NCBI RefSeq assembly: GCF_014066305.1
Contig: NW_023501049.1
Location: 248,001-312,000 of the forward strand
Length of the DNA stretch: 64,000 nt
Source: Letharia columbiana
Lineage: Eukaryota > Ascomycota > Lecanoromycetes > Lecanorales > Parmeliaceae
Direction of reading: 5' to 3'
This document shows, piece by piece, positions 42,001 to 55,714 of the stretch. Every line of letters starts with the position of its first letter. Position 1 is the stretch's first letter. The notes beneath the pieces were generated by a model. The model saw only the letters and a program-made list of their open reading frames with translations. It searched no databases and was not told where the DNA came from. The translations under genes and the position numbers were made by a program.

Positions 42001-45000
42001 TTTACTAAAGAAAGCGTTAAGGCCTTATTATTCTTAAAATCATCGCATTATTTAAGAAAACTCGCTAATTCGTCTTCGCTCTTAAGTAATACTCTATAGA
42101 AAGATATTTATAGATTTATCGAGATAATAAATTACGAACTTTATATTCTTTTAATATCGACGATATAGATAATAGAGATCCTCGTCGCTTTTATAATAGT
42201 TTACGATCTTATAATCTATTATAAATATAAGATCGATGAAATAAAGTTATTTTAATACTTAATTAATAATATAACCTTAAAGTCGATATCGAATAGTATC
42301 TTTATAGTATACTTTTTTATTTTAATAGAGTAAAGTACTTATTAGTTTAAAGAAGAAGCTAGAAATTAATAATGTAAAAGTAGTTATTTAATCGAAGTCG
42401 TTATTCTACGATTATAAATAAGTATATACTTAAAGCTCGTTTATATAACTAATATTATTAATAGTAAGTGTATTATTCGATAAATAGATATTTATTTAAA
42501 AATATTAAGCCCTAGAGTTATCGTCTAAACGATTTCAGAGTTCTCTTTATACGCTTTATTTATCTAACGAAGATATAAATAATTATTAAAGTCGAGATAT
42601 AAAATTATCTTAAATAATATATTAGAAGCTTATAGTACGAGAAGATAACTAAGTTTAATTATTATTAGTATCTATATCTAGAGATATAACGATATCTAAT
42701 TAACTACTTAACGATTATATATATTAACTTTTCTAAAGAGTTAGATTAATTAAATTATTATACTTTAAATCTTTATTCTAAAAGATATTTAGAGTAAATA
42801 TCTAAAGAGATTAAAAAAGCCTACGATATATTAGTTAGAGGGCTTTATATATATTAAAGTAAGACGTTACATTAACGTCGTCGAAGTTATTCTCTCTTTA
42901 TTAAAAGTATTAGTTAGAAATAGAAGCTCGCTAAAGTAGAGAGAGGTTTTAAATATACGCTTTTCTATACGTAAGACTTATCTTTAATCTACGCCGAACG
43001 AAGATATTAATAATCTATACGAGAGTTATATTAATATTAAAATCTATAGTAATTTCGAGTTAGCTTATTATAATCGACTTACTAAACGCTAATATTATTA
43101 TAATTAAAAAAGATTATAGATAAAGTATTTAAGATCGTTATAATAGTTATAATAGTCTTTATTATAGTTTTCGTAAGTAGATACTTAAATAGTTATTATC
43201 GAAGATTAAAGTATCTCTTTAGAGTAACTTTTAAAGTAACGATATTATAATAATTATTTAATAATCAATATTGTAATAGATAATATAAGAATTATTAAAG
43301 ATTATCTTTAGTACGAAGATAAATATTAAAAAACTCGCGCGTTAGATTATTAAAAGTCTAAATATACTAAATAATATTCTATTAATAATAAAAGAGATCT
43401 AGTATAATAAGTCTATCTATTAAAGCCGTCAGTTACTAATATTTTATTTTATTAAAAAAAGCTTATTAAAACTTATCTTAAAAGTAAAATTAAATAGATT
43501 TTAGATTAGATAGTTAAACTTAACGACGTTTTATAGAAGTTCTTAAGAATTCGAGTAGAATAACGCTATAAATTCTATCTCTATTAATATTTAATATTTA
43601 TATACTCGCTATAAACGATTTTAAAGTAATTATAAGTTACTTAGAGAAGTAAAGCGAGTAGCTCTTAAGCTTATATTTATACTTTAATTTTAATATTAAA
43701 TAATTAAAGATTCTAATATAAATATCATATACGCTATAATTATAGTTTAAGATATATTTTAATTTTTATTTAAGATAGAGAAGATATATTTAATTACTCT
43801 AAAATTTCCTCTACGAGATTTCTATATTATTAAAGTTATTATAATAAATAGTATTTATTATTTTTTTAGAAATCTATATTATAAAGAATTAATCTATTAA
43901 ACTATCTCGAATAGTCTAATTCTAAAATAATACTAATAATTATATCTTAAAAGAGATAATAAGAAATTAAATATAGAGGAGTTTATATATATAATCGTAG
44001 ATAAGTTTAGAATTAAATACTATCTTAATTAGTATCGAGAAGAAGAGAGTATCGACGATTAATTTATAGTATATCTCTTATAAGTAAGTATTAATGAGAA
44101 TAATAGAAGCGATATAGAATATTTAAGTATTCTCGAAAAGATCGTATAATATATCGAGTTTTAAAAAGTTGATTAAATACTCGAAGAAGTTAATCGAGAT
44201 AAAATTTATATATTAACTTAAGATTATATAATTAAATAATCTAATCGCGATTTAAGTAGTATATTTTACGATCTCGCTAAAGTATTATATTAAATAAGTT
44301 ATTAAAAAGAGATAGTCTATACTCTACTTAATATAGTAAATCTTATTTATTTATTATTAAATTAATTTCTTTAATAGGCGATAACGTATAAGAGAGAATA
44401 TTTATTTATTCGCTAGATAAAGGATAATAACGAATAAGAAGAAGGCTACTATATCTAACTAGAATAGATTATATTAAAGATATTTCGAATTTAAAAGATT
44501 ATAGATTAAACTTAATTTAGACTTAACTCTCTACTTAATAATAATAACTTTAAAATACGCTATATAAAATTAATCTAAGACTCGCTCTAGTACTATCTAT
44601 ATTTATATTCTAGATACTATATCTTTAAAGTTATAAAAGTTATTTATAAATATATATAGAACGTTAATAAAGAGAGAAAATAGATATATATAAGTAACGT
44701 TATATAAGCTATAATTAGCGCTTAAGTTTTATTATAGCGACTAAGACAAAGTCTTATAATATATAAAGGCCTCGAAATATAAAGGTATATTAAACGAATT
44801 ACTATTCGCGAAGAAGATTAAAAAATTAGAGTAAAGATTTAAGATATTCACTTATAGAGTAATAAGTTCTTTACAACTTAATTTTTTAATATTATTTTAA
44901 AAAAATAGATCGCGTAAAGTAAATTCTTTATATTTATAATCGATAAATAGAATAAGAGATAGTCTTTATTAGACTAGATTAGTTAGCTTTAACGATAATC

Positions 45001-48000
45001 TTAATAAACAATTAATATTTTATAATATAATATTAATATTATACGTAAAGTCTAGCTAGCTAATATATTTATAAGAGCTTATTATTCTTTAAGAACTTAA
45101 AATTAATTACTAGTAGCTTAAAATCTTTTTATTCTATATAGCTTAGACTTTATATTTAACTATTAGCTAATTTTAATTATAATATATCTAAAATCTTATT
45201 ATTAATTCTCTTTCAAGAGAACGCTATAGACGTAATAAAGGATATTATAAAGCTCTATAGCGATAGATATTATCGAGATCTAGACTTATCTAAATTAGCG
45301 TTATACTTTCTATAAATTAATTAAGTATTTTATATAATAACTATAATATAAATCTATCGCCGTCGATCTATAATAGCTTAACTCTAAAAATATTATTAGA
45401 CTAATTAAAATCTTTAAATTAGAAGATTATCGAAGATTAAAATCTTAGAATTATATATCTACGCTTATCTCTTAAACGATATTAAATACGCTATTAAAGT
45501 ATATATCGAAAGATTAATTAAGTCTTAATTCTTAGAATAGAATACCGCTTTATATAGACTTAAACTACGACTTAAAATATTTATATAATTAATATCGTAT
45601 TAAGGCCGCGAAAAAGTATTTATATTCGAATAATAGATAATAGATTATTAATCTCTACGCTAATAATAAAGTATCTTCGCTTTTAGAATTAATAGCTCTA
45701 ATAGCAACTCTAGATCTAAATGAAATAGAGATAAATAAGCTTTAAGAAGAGTACTCTAATTTAAAGAACTTCTATAATAGAGATATCTTTCGCTATCTTC
45801 GATAAACTTATTTAATTAACAATACCTTTATTAAAGTAAGATAATTATTTAAATTATTAAGAATTAAGATTAGAAATATTAGTCTATTAAAGAAAAGAAT
45901 AGCGAAGAATCTCTTAAACTCAATACCTATAAAGTACCTTCGACGATTTACTTTTATTTATCGATCTCTAGTCGACGTTATAGATCGAGATATTCTATAG
46001 ATTACTCTTATTATAATATCTCGAAGATAAGCTTTTCTTATTAATTAAATTAACGCTTACTAATAATAAATATAGAAAATAATAAGATATCTAATACGAA
46101 TTAAAACTACGTAAAACTATATACTTAAAAAAAGAAGAAACTTCGATCTTATCTAAATATAGATATCGTTATACTTCTAAAAAAATAATACTTAAAAGTC
46201 TTAATTAAGAATAAACTCTTACTCTAGAATAAATAATTATATCTCTTCTCTATTATCTCTATACTTCGAGTATAATCTATATTAATACGCGTTTAGAAGA
46301 TTAACTATATTATATTATTTATTTATATCTTTCTTAAAGATATTAAAATCCTTAAGTCTTATATTAAAATTATAAAGAAATTACTCTCTATTATTTATAG
46401 AATCTCGATATTCTAGAAGTTTAATTAATTATATAATAATTAGATATTATAATTACTCTAGATATTAAAAATCTCTTATTATTAAAGAGAAGAAGATTTA
46501 AGTAATATAGCTTATAAGAGCGTTTATTATTAATTATAGCTTTATATAATACGTTATTTTTCTAAAATAATTAATTAGTTATTACGAAAAGATTTTCTAT
46601 AAGCGAGAACTTCTCTACTAGATATAGAGCTCGTCTAATAATATAGATTTATAACTCTTATCGAAGCTTATAACTACGCCGAGATCGATAAAATATATTA
46701 TTATAAAAAGAAAGCGGAATTATAAAATAACTTAAATCTTTTTATAATAGATATAGTTATTTTAACTTTATAATATCTCGATAGACACGAAAAGCTTTAT
46801 CTAATAAATAATCGACCTTCTAGATAAGAATTATACTCTTCTATTATACGATATCAAGGGCGTTAATCTTAAGTTTATAATAGTTATATATAATATTAAA
46901 TATAAATCTAATATTACTTCTCGCTATAGGATTTTCTTTAAAAGAGTATTTCGATATAATTAAAAGATATTATTCTTAGAATATATCGATTAGCTTTCGT
47001 AGTAAGGTTAATAAAATTATATCGAATCCTTTATAATAAAATAAGATATCTTTTACGACTTCTTTAAATTCTCGAAAACTTCTTATAAATTACACTCGCA
47101 GAATTAGTTTACTTTATCGAGACTTCTCTAATATTACTCTAACGAAATTAATAACTTTACTTCTATAAAATCTTCTAATATATTATTTATAGAAGTAAAG
47201 ATAAAAAGTATTCTCTAGAAGAAGATTTATCTTATATTGAATTTATCGTCGATTAAGATTAATCTAGACTTTTTAGCGTCGTCTAGAGATCGAAATATTA
47301 CTTAAATAGAGATATTATATATATTCGACAATTTAAATAAAGAAAGATTAAATTCTAAACGCCTCGTAATCTTAAGAAAAGAGTCTATTAATATATTCTT
47401 AGTTTATATCTTTAATCGCTAAGATAATAAAGGAATCTCGCGGTATTTATAGTATATGAAAGATTATAAGTATTAAGTATTAAATAAAAATCGCAATAAA
47501 AGAATAAAGATAATAAATCTTATAGATATTTTTAGCGAAAATATTGTTATAATAGCTAATTATAAAGTAAGAATAACTTATAAAAAGACTAAAAAGCTCT
47601 AGTATTTCAAGATCTTTTAAAAAGAGATCTATATAAATTAAAAACGATAATAGCCTATTACGTATAATCTAAATTATAAAAACTTTAAAAATAAGATTAG
47701 CTTACTAAAATTATTACTCCTTAAATTACTCTCTTAATCGCTTATATTTACTAAGTATCGCGATCTTAATCTAAATATTCTCTTTATTCTCGCTATTATC
47801 GTTATAATACTTCTAAAATAATTTAAATAACTAATTATTCGCCTTTGAAAGCTCGCTCTCTTTCTTATTAAGAGTATATAGTATATCTTACTTTTCTCTT
47901 TTTAATATCTTAAGAGATATCTCGCTACTATCTATCGTATATTTATTTCTCTTTATTCGAGTTTTATACTTCTTAGTAACTTTTTTTAACGCGCGATTTT

Positions 48001-48858
48001 CCTTTAATATAGACTCGAGCTTTAAATCTTCGAGTATGGCGACTTCGAAGTCTATCTTAATATTTATTAAATTAAATTAGTTATATAGATTAATTAATTT
48101 ATAATTTATCTCTCTCTCTAAGATAAAGCTCTTTTTTTATCTAAATATAAATAAAGAACTTATATATAAGAGACTTCTTAGCGTATTTATACTCCCTTTA
48201 TTTATATTATAAGTATTATCGCTATTATTATAGATTTTCTTAAGCTTAATAAAGCGTAAGATTTAATTAAGCGAGATTTATCTTAATTTAATTAATTTAA
48301 ATAATTAGTTATTATATCGTATAGTTACTACGTTATAGCTTCTTATTAAGATATTAATATTAATTCTATAAATTATTAATATTATATACTAGTACTATTA
48401 AGAACTCTTATTAATTAATAATAAATAAAGATTTAACGATTTAGAATTATAGTAAATCGTTAATTATTATTTAAAAGTATAGAAATTTCTATAATATTAA
48501 TAAGATATATATTTTCTCTATAATAATTATAGTAGTTATCTCGACTAAGCGTAAATTATAATAACTTTCTAAATGTTAAATTTAAATAACTTCTATAGAT
48601 CTCGATAGAAGAGTAATAATATTATTAATAATAGAAGTAAGAAGAATAGATAAAATAAGTATTACGTAATTAATAATAAATAAGAGATTATAAATTAGAT
48701 ATAAATTATAAAAGCTAATATTATATTTAATTAATTTTATATTAGTATATTACTAGAGATCGTCTAATTTTAAATAGTTTATAATTAATTCTAGACTACG
48801 TAATATTTACTAGTCTATATCTATATATCTCGCTTTTATTCTTTAACGAAGTTATAAT
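39061..48858. repeat. RIP-degraded DNA, no recognisable gene
   Basis: Almost 10 kb of AT-rich DNA with RIP-type dinucleotide bias and stops in every frame. GC is visibly higher than in the 20-39 kb block, and stretches of mixed codon-like sequence (for example around 41.7-43.0 kb and 45.1-47.7 kb) suggest former coding DNA of large transposons. I could not match any of it to a named family, so I assign no function. Confidence 0.6.
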
Positions 48859-48863
48859 ATATT
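48859..48863 (+). repeat. Target site duplication ATATT, left
   Basis: ATATT directly precedes the 5' LTR and is repeated directly after the 3' LTR at 55990-55994. A 5-bp duplication is usual for Ty3/gypsy integrases, and it fixes both element ends. Confidence 0.7.
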
Positions 48864-49138
48864 TATTAGATCTAATACGTCATAGACCTTAACGCTACTT
48901 ACGTTAAGGCGTCGACATCGCATATTCTATATTAGAGTTCCTTTTAGAGTCTAATTTCAATAACGTATTCTATATACTTAGAGGCTTAACGAATATAGGT
49001 CTACTTTATATATCTCGAAGTTTTAATATTTCTTAGAGATTAGTTCTATTATTAAATATACTATTAAACTCTATAACGATACTATATCTTTTATAGTCTA
49101 TATCCGCTAGCTAATCGCTAATAAACTATACCTTTATA
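48864..49138 (+). repeat. 5' LTR, 275 bp
   Basis: Aligns without gaps to 55715-55989. It starts TATTA and ends TTATA, which are the expected RIP forms of TG...CA termini. It differs from the 3' LTR at about 40 of 275 positions, and every difference I saw is a transition. The U3/R/U5 boundaries and a TATA box cannot be picked out in such AT-rich DNA. No convincing tRNA primer-binding site follows it. Confidence 0.88.
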
Positions 49139-49185
49139 ATTCTAATCTCTCTATCTTTTAAAGAAAAAGGTCTATTATTATTATA

Positions 49186-50300
49186 ATATCGAATTTATCT
49201 CTAGATCGTATAATAGAAAATAAAGGTAATATCGAGAGTCGCTATAGCGCCGATAATAAATTCGAGAATTTCTTATTAATAAAAGATTTTATTATAAAAT
49301 AATATCTTATAATCGCTAGAGTCGAAAATTATTATCTAAAATAAGAATAAGAATTAGCTGCGTTAAAGGCTCGCAATCGCGAGCTTTATAACGCTAGCTT
49401 ATCGTCTATAACCAGCGAGGGTCTATCTATATCGATTACTATCGCGTCTCTAGCGAATATATTAATTAAAATAAAAATACTTCGCTTTAAAAGAATATAT
49501 CTTTATAAGAGTATTAGTGAGAAAGAGTATCTACGCTAATTTCGCGAAGTCGAAATTAAGTTCTTTATAAGTTCTAAGTATTTTACTATCAATTAATTAA
49601 AAATTGTTTATTATATATAATTCTTAGAAGATAATTTTAATATCTAATAATATAGATACTATTAAATTCATAGTCTGAGGGGGTATAACTTTTAAATTCT
49701 TTAAGTAGTTTTTACTTAATTTAGTGACGGATTTAATAAATCGTCGTTTTCTTATATACGAAAAGTAGAAGAAGATTAAATAACGCTTTAATTAGAAGAT
49801 ATCTATTTTTAAGACTTATCTAGAGGAGTTAGAGGCTTATATAATCTTATTTTCTAAAAAATATTAAGTTAATTTCTTCTTAATTAAACTTAGATTAGAG
49901 CTTAAGAATAAGATCTTAAATATTAATAATATATCGAAGTAATAGAAAGAAATTCTTATTTAGGCTATTATATAGAAAAAGATTTTAAAATATATACGCT
50001 TCGACGACGATTCTTATTTAAAGTCTTCGAGGGGGTTCGCTAAGGATAAATCTTTAAAGAATTAAATTTTGAAGTCTAAATTAACTTTAAATAGCGGCGC
50101 TTACGTAGCGCGTATTTAAGACGATAATATAAAGTATAAAGTCGAATCCTTTAACTTTAACTATAAGAAGAATAGTTATTTTTATTATAAAAAATAAGAT
50201 TATTAGATATCTAAGTATTTAGATCTTAATAAATTATCTATAATATATATCGATATAGTATTAATAAAAAAAGATTTAGTCTTATAATCGTCTTAGAAGT
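49186..50300 (+). pseudogene. gag: gag relic with mutated zinc knuckle
   Basis: The capsid/nucleocapsid gene. The likely start is an ATA at 49186 (former ATG) reading on as SNLSLD. The first part (frame of position 49351) includes a helical, charged stretch ELAALKARNREL. At 49690-49693 a TTTT run shifts the frame by one base, after which the segment at 49820-50040 reads as a typical retroelement Gag (YLEELEAY, LRLELKNKIL, FDDDSYLKSSRG). The zinc knuckle CX2CX4HX4C is at 50177-50218, but all four metal ligands now read Tyr (TGT or CAC changed to TAT), so it cannot bind zinc. The 3' end is uncertain. The frame of the knuckle differs from that of pol. Confidence 0.8.
50266..50272 (+). promoter_or_regulatory. 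Candidate -1 frameshift site, A7
   Basis: Seven A lie in the phase A AAA AAA relative to the gag frame. Pol lies in the -1 frame downstream. This matches the X XXY YYZ form of slippery sites that produce Gag-Pol in many LTR elements. RIP may have changed the original heptamer, and no pseudoknot can be judged, so this is inference. Confidence 0.35.
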
Positions 50301-53300
50301 AAGGTAAGAATAACGATTAATAGAGATAATCTCTTCTATTCTTATAAAGAGATAAATAAAGCTTTAGAGTAAATAGAGATAACTCGTTACTCTACTCGAT
50401 ACTAAAGCGCATATTAATTTAATTTTATAAAAGTTTATAATTTAATAAGACTTAAAATCTTATAATATTATCTTATCGCAATCGAAAGCGCTAAGCGATT
50501 AAAGTATATATTACTATAGCGTATATTAGCTAAACTACTAATTAGTAAATAGTTAAAATTAGAATAAAAAGTATAATATACTCTTCTATATCGTTAATTA
50601 AAAAAGCTTTAATATCGTATTAGATATATTTAAGCTAAGTTAATTATAAGTATTATTAAATCTAGCGGCGAAGTAATAGCGATTTAAGATTAACGCTAAT
50701 AAATTATAAATTAAAAAATTAATTAAATTTACTCGAACTATTAAAGAGGAGTTAAATATATTTATAATTATATACGCTACGATAATACGAAGCAAATCGA
50801 AAAATGAGCGTAGCTTAAAGCTTTTTTAGAAGTTATTAGAGTTTAATAATATTTTTTTTAATAAAAAAATAGAAATCTTATTTACGCTTAAATAGGGAAA
50901 TTATACTATTAAGATCGAGAGCGATAAGAAATCGCTATATAGCCTCTTATATAATCTATCTTAAACGAAATTAGCGAAGCTACGGCGCTATCTAAAGAAT
51001 TCCCTTTAGAAAAACTAAATTCGTTATTTAATTTCCTTAGTTAAAGTACTAATTCTTTTTATTCTTAAAAAGAATAGAGAACTTTATTTTTATATTAATT
51101 ATCGAAGCCTAAACGCGATAACTATTAAAAATCGATATTTGCTACCCCTAATTATTAAGACTCTAAATCGCTTATATAAGATTAAAGTCTTTATAAAGCT
51201 AGACCTTAAGGATATCTATTATTAAATTCGAATTAAAAAAGATAACGAGTGGAAAATAGCGTTTCGTAGTCGCTACGGCTACTTCGAATATTTAATTATA
51301 TCTTTTAAACTCGTTAATATATCGATAACTTTTTAAATATATATTAATAGAGCCTTTACGAGTCTAGTGAATATAACATATATAATATATTTAGATAATA
51401 TTCTAATTTATAATACTAATTTAGCGAAGTATTAGCGATATATTAAGTAAATACTTAAGCGTTTATATTAGTTTCAATTATATATTAATCTAAAGAAGTA
51501 TTAATTCTATATCGAGCGAGTTAAGTTTCTAGAGTTTATTATATTTATCGAAGATATCGCGATAAATTAGAAATATATCGCTATTATTAAGAAGTAGTTA
51601 AAATTAAAAAATTATTAAGATATATAAGTCTTTTTAGATTTTATTAATTTCTATTAATAATTTATCTATAGCTATTTTAATATAGTAGCGCTACTTACTA
51701 ACTTACTTAAAGAAAATAAAAATAATAAGAAATTTAAATCGTTAGAGTAAATAAATAACGCTAAGTAGGCGTTTTAGTAACTTTAAAACACTTTCGTAAC
51801 CGCGCCGTTTCTATATTACTACGATTTGAATTTAAAGCTATATCTTAAAACCGACGCTTTTAACTTTAATATAGAGATTATATTTTTATAATTAAATAAG
51901 AATAATTACTAGCGACTAATAGTATTCTAATCTAGAAAAATAATTTCTATAAAGTAAAACTATAAGATTTATAACTAAGAGCTACTCGCTATTATAGCGT
52001 CTATAAAATAATAATATTACTATCTAAAAGATAATACGTTTTATATTAAGATTTTAATAAATTATAATAACCTTAAAGACTTTATAAAGTAAAAGGAATT
52101 AAATTTCAGATAAGCCCGTTAAACGCTAAAGTTAGCTACTTATAACTTTAAGATTTTTTATTAAATAAATAAATTAAATTCTATTAACCCGCTATCGCGA
52201 CGCTCTAATTATAAAAAAAATTCGTTATTAAATATTAAATTGCTATTAATATTATAAAATAAACTTATACTTTAAACTAGCGATAAGTAGTTATAAAGAA
52301 GTAAGAAGGTTATAGTAGCGATAGCGCTTGTATTTTATATTATTAATATCTAGATAGTTATTTCTAGAAGAAAGTCTAAGATCGTATAAGAGATTGCTTA
52401 TAACGTATTCTAAAGGCTAATAAAAATATTAATTTAAGATTTATAAGTCTATAATAATTAAATAAGCTCTTTTCGAATTAATATTAATAAGCTAGCGGTT
52501 AAGCGTCGCGTACGTAATTAAATATAGATCTTAAACTTCGAGAAACTATTAAGATATAATAGTCGCCTTTATATTTCTAGAGATAAGATCTTAAGAGAAG
52601 AGCTTATTAGCAAATATTATAATAATTTATTATTAAGATATTTTAGCGCTGCGAAGACGTATAAGCTACTTATTTATAAATACTATTAAGATAAAAGTCT
52701 AAAGTAAGTTATTAATTATATTAAGATATATAACGTTTATTAGTAAATTAAAGCTTCGCGATATCGCCTATATAGCGAATTAAGCTTACTTTTCATCGCT
52801 ATTAAGCTATAAAAGAAAATTTCTATAAACTTTATTATCGACTTATTAGCGAGTAAATATAAGAATATTATCTATAATACTATTCTAGTTATAATAAATC
52901 GATTTATAAAAATAATAAAATATATTTCTATATCTATAACGATCGATATCGCTTAGCTAGCGAAAGTATTTTATTTTAAAATAGTATATCGCTATAGTAT
53001 ACTAAACGATATTATTAATAATAGAGACTCTATATTTATTAATAGCTTCTAATTCGCTATTTACTTTTATTCTAAAATTAAATAACGTCTAAATACCGCC
53101 TTTTATCTATAAACCGACGAGTAGATTAAGCGATAAAATCAGGTACTAGAATACTTCTTACGCGTATTCGCTAATAATAAGTAAAATATTTAGACGAAAT
53201 AACTATTAATAGTAGAGTTCGCTTATATAAATAGTTGATATTCCTTTATTAAAACGATATTATTCTTTCTAATATATAGATATTATTCTAAAATTCGTTA

Positions 53301-53970
53301 AAAGATTAAGAATAACTTTATTAAGAAGAAGATACTCGCTATAAATAATAGAATAAAGAAGTTATAAGTATTAAGGAATAAGATAGTAAAGCGCCTTCGT
53401 AACGCTATTACGACTTAGTTTAAGTACTATAATAAAACGTATTAATCTTAAAGCTATAAGATAGATAATTTAATAATATTAATAATTAAGAATCTAAAGT
53501 AGAAACGTCTAAATAAGAAGTTATCTTATAAATTTATAAAATTATTTTAAATTATAGATAAGATAGGGGCGTAAGCGTATTATCTACTTTTATCTCCGAT
53601 ATATAGAATTTATAATATCTTTTATATATCGTTACTTAAGTCTTATTACCTTCGCGATTATAATAACATAGTAAAAGCCTTTATATAGACCTTCGATTTT
53701 ATTAATAATAATAAGCTTTAAAAGATTAAAGAAATTATTAATAAGATTAAATATAAGAAAGATATCTAATATAAAGTTAAATAGACTAATTAGAGCGAAG
53801 AGTATAAATAATAATTATTAGATAATAAACTAATTAATACTAGCGAGCTAATTTAAGTCTATAAATAGGCGAGTAATAAGTAAAAGTATTAAGTAATAAA
53901 TAATAAGTCTCTTATTATTAAAGAGCTTAATTAATTATATAAATTAACGGCGAGTAAGCGAAGGCGATAA
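50273..53970 (+). pseudogene. pol: pol relic: PR-RT-RNaseH-IN-chromodomain
   Basis: One frame (codons starting at 50386, 51121 and so on) carries the whole polyprotein of about 1,230 codons without a detectable indel. The protease motif D-T-G reads DTK (50398-50406). RT shows LDLKD at 51199 and YLDN at 51388 instead of YLDD, so the second metal-binding Asp is Asn. RNase H begins near TDAF (Asp 51853). The integrase HHCC ligands read Tyr. The D,D35E triad reads Asp (52840), Asn (53020) and Lys (53128), so two of three catalytic residues are lost. A chromodomain follows at 53719-53868, with its Trp codons now stops. In-frame stops are TAA or TAG only. The TAA at 53968, after SKRRR, is the likely natural end. 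Confidence 0.92.
53719..53868 (+). pseudogene. Chromodomain relic at the pol C-terminus
   Basis: The reading KIKEIINKIKYKKDI followed by *YKVK*TN*SEEYK**L is the pattern of a chromodomain (EEIVDKR-type strand, then WYKVKW-type strand and a helix), with each conserved Trp converted from TGG to TAG or TAA. In chromoviruses this domain reads methylated histones and steers integration to heterochromatin, which would fit the location. It is fused in frame to integrase. Confidence 0.75.
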
Positions 53971-55699
53971 AATAAGATATAACTATCGATTAGATTAGAT
54001 ATATTTCTAGATAATATTTATACTATATACGTACTTCTCTATACTTACTATTATTAAGATATAGATTAATAAAATAATTATATTATTTAACTATCTATTA
54101 AACTCTACTATAGAGAGAATTTATTATATTAAAGCACGTACTATTAATATAAACGTATTTTTATCTAAAGTAGCTATTAAAGAACTATCTAAGGATTTTA
54201 TATCAGCGCTATTACTAAAAAAAGATTATTATTTAAGTATCCTCCGCTATCTTAGCGTTAGATATCGAGTTAAATTTATTAATCTAATTCTCTAACGAGG
54301 AGGTAGTTAAAGTATAGTCTTCGAGTTAATATTCGTCGATATCCGCTATATATTAATAAAGGCTCTCAAGCTTCTTCTTTAATAACTTATTTATTTCCTT
54401 TAATTTCTCTATATACTTATATATCGTTATAAGTTAGCCTAGAAGATCTATAATTATAATAAAGACGACCGAAGTCGTCGCTATTATATATCTCTATAAC
54501 TTATATTACTAAGTAATCTCCTTATTAAGCTTAATTCGTCGATAAAATAACTTTTAAGATTATTTAGCGCGGCGATAACGCTATATTAATTTCCTTATCT
54601 ATATCTAAAGATATAAAAGGATTTTAATATAGCAATTAATATCGCGTTTTTCGGCTTTATAGTTATCGTAGAAGAAAGACTTATCTTAAATATATAAATC
54701 GTCGCCTTAATAAAAGTAAGTTCTATATAATAAATTAGATACTAGAACTTATTAGTAATTATATATATAAAGCGATAGTAATAAAAATAGTTAAGAGTTA
54801 GTAGTCGCGCTTATAAGACGACTATATACTTACTATTAAAATTATTATTATTATTAAAAAAGAATACTATAAAATTATTAGTTTATATATTAACGCGATT
54901 AATAATAATAAGATATTTACGATAAAGAGAAGTAGATTACTAATATAATAAGATATATTATACTTATATTAGTATTAATATCGATATTATAGCGCTAGAG
55001 TAAGTACTTATAAGAGAGACGTTAGAAGTTATAAAGAATAAAAATAAATAATTTAAAAGAAGTTTTTATATTCTTTATTATAGCGCTATTATTAATAAAT
55101 AATATCTAGTAATATAGATAATAGCGATATAATAATATTTCGCTATTACTTATAGAGCCGCGTCGCCTAGCTATCGTTATTATTTCTACTATTATTATTA
55201 ATTAATAATTAAGAGCGTTATCGCGGATACGTCGCTCTATTAATTACTTCCTTCGAATTCTTATAATAAAGGTTATTATTACGTTATTTCGCTATAGACG
55301 TAATACGCTATAAGAATAACGTTATTTATAGAGAAACTCTTTCCTCTTCTTTTATCTATTAAATTTTCGAGGTTTTATTATAAATTCTTAAATCTAATAT
55401 TATTCGCTATAGGGGCTATTAACTAGCGCTATAAAAACGCCGATACTAAGCGTATCGGTTTACTATAGATTATTATTAATTAATATTATAAAAGCGATAT
55501 TATTCTCGAAGATAATATTAATATTATTATATAATATATTAATAACGCGTCTACGGCGCGTAAGAATTAATTCTATTACGTTATTGAAATAATATTATAA
55601 TCTTAATAGATTAACTCTTTTCTCTTATTTTCCTATTAGAGTTTAAAGGTTTTTTAATAAGCGTTCTATTTTTATTTAAACGCCTAGAAATTAAGATCT
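53971..55699. other. Unassigned 1.7-kb region inside the gypsy element
   Basis: Between the end of pol and the polypurine tract lie about 1.73 kb that do not continue any recognised domain. GC is similar to that of pol (segments such as GCGACGTATCCGCG on the minus strand and GACGACCGAAGTCGTCG near 54467), suggesting former coding DNA, possibly on the minus strand, or a nested insertion. A perfect 7-bp hairpin, CCGATAC-loop-GTATCGG, sits at 55440-55458. I recognise no protein. Confidence 0.55.
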
Positions 55700-55710
55700 A
55701 GAAGAGAAGA
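55700..55710 (+). other. Polypurine tract of the gypsy element
   Basis: AGAAGAGAAGA, eleven purines in a row, ends four bases before the 3' LTR. This is the expected place for the plus-strand primer of reverse transcription. Confidence 0.6.
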
Positions 55711-55714
55711 TAAT

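Noticed and set aside
39061..48858. Helitron, PIF1-like or DUF3435-type relics
   Set aside because: Several frames were tried by eye and no ordered set of family motifs emerged.
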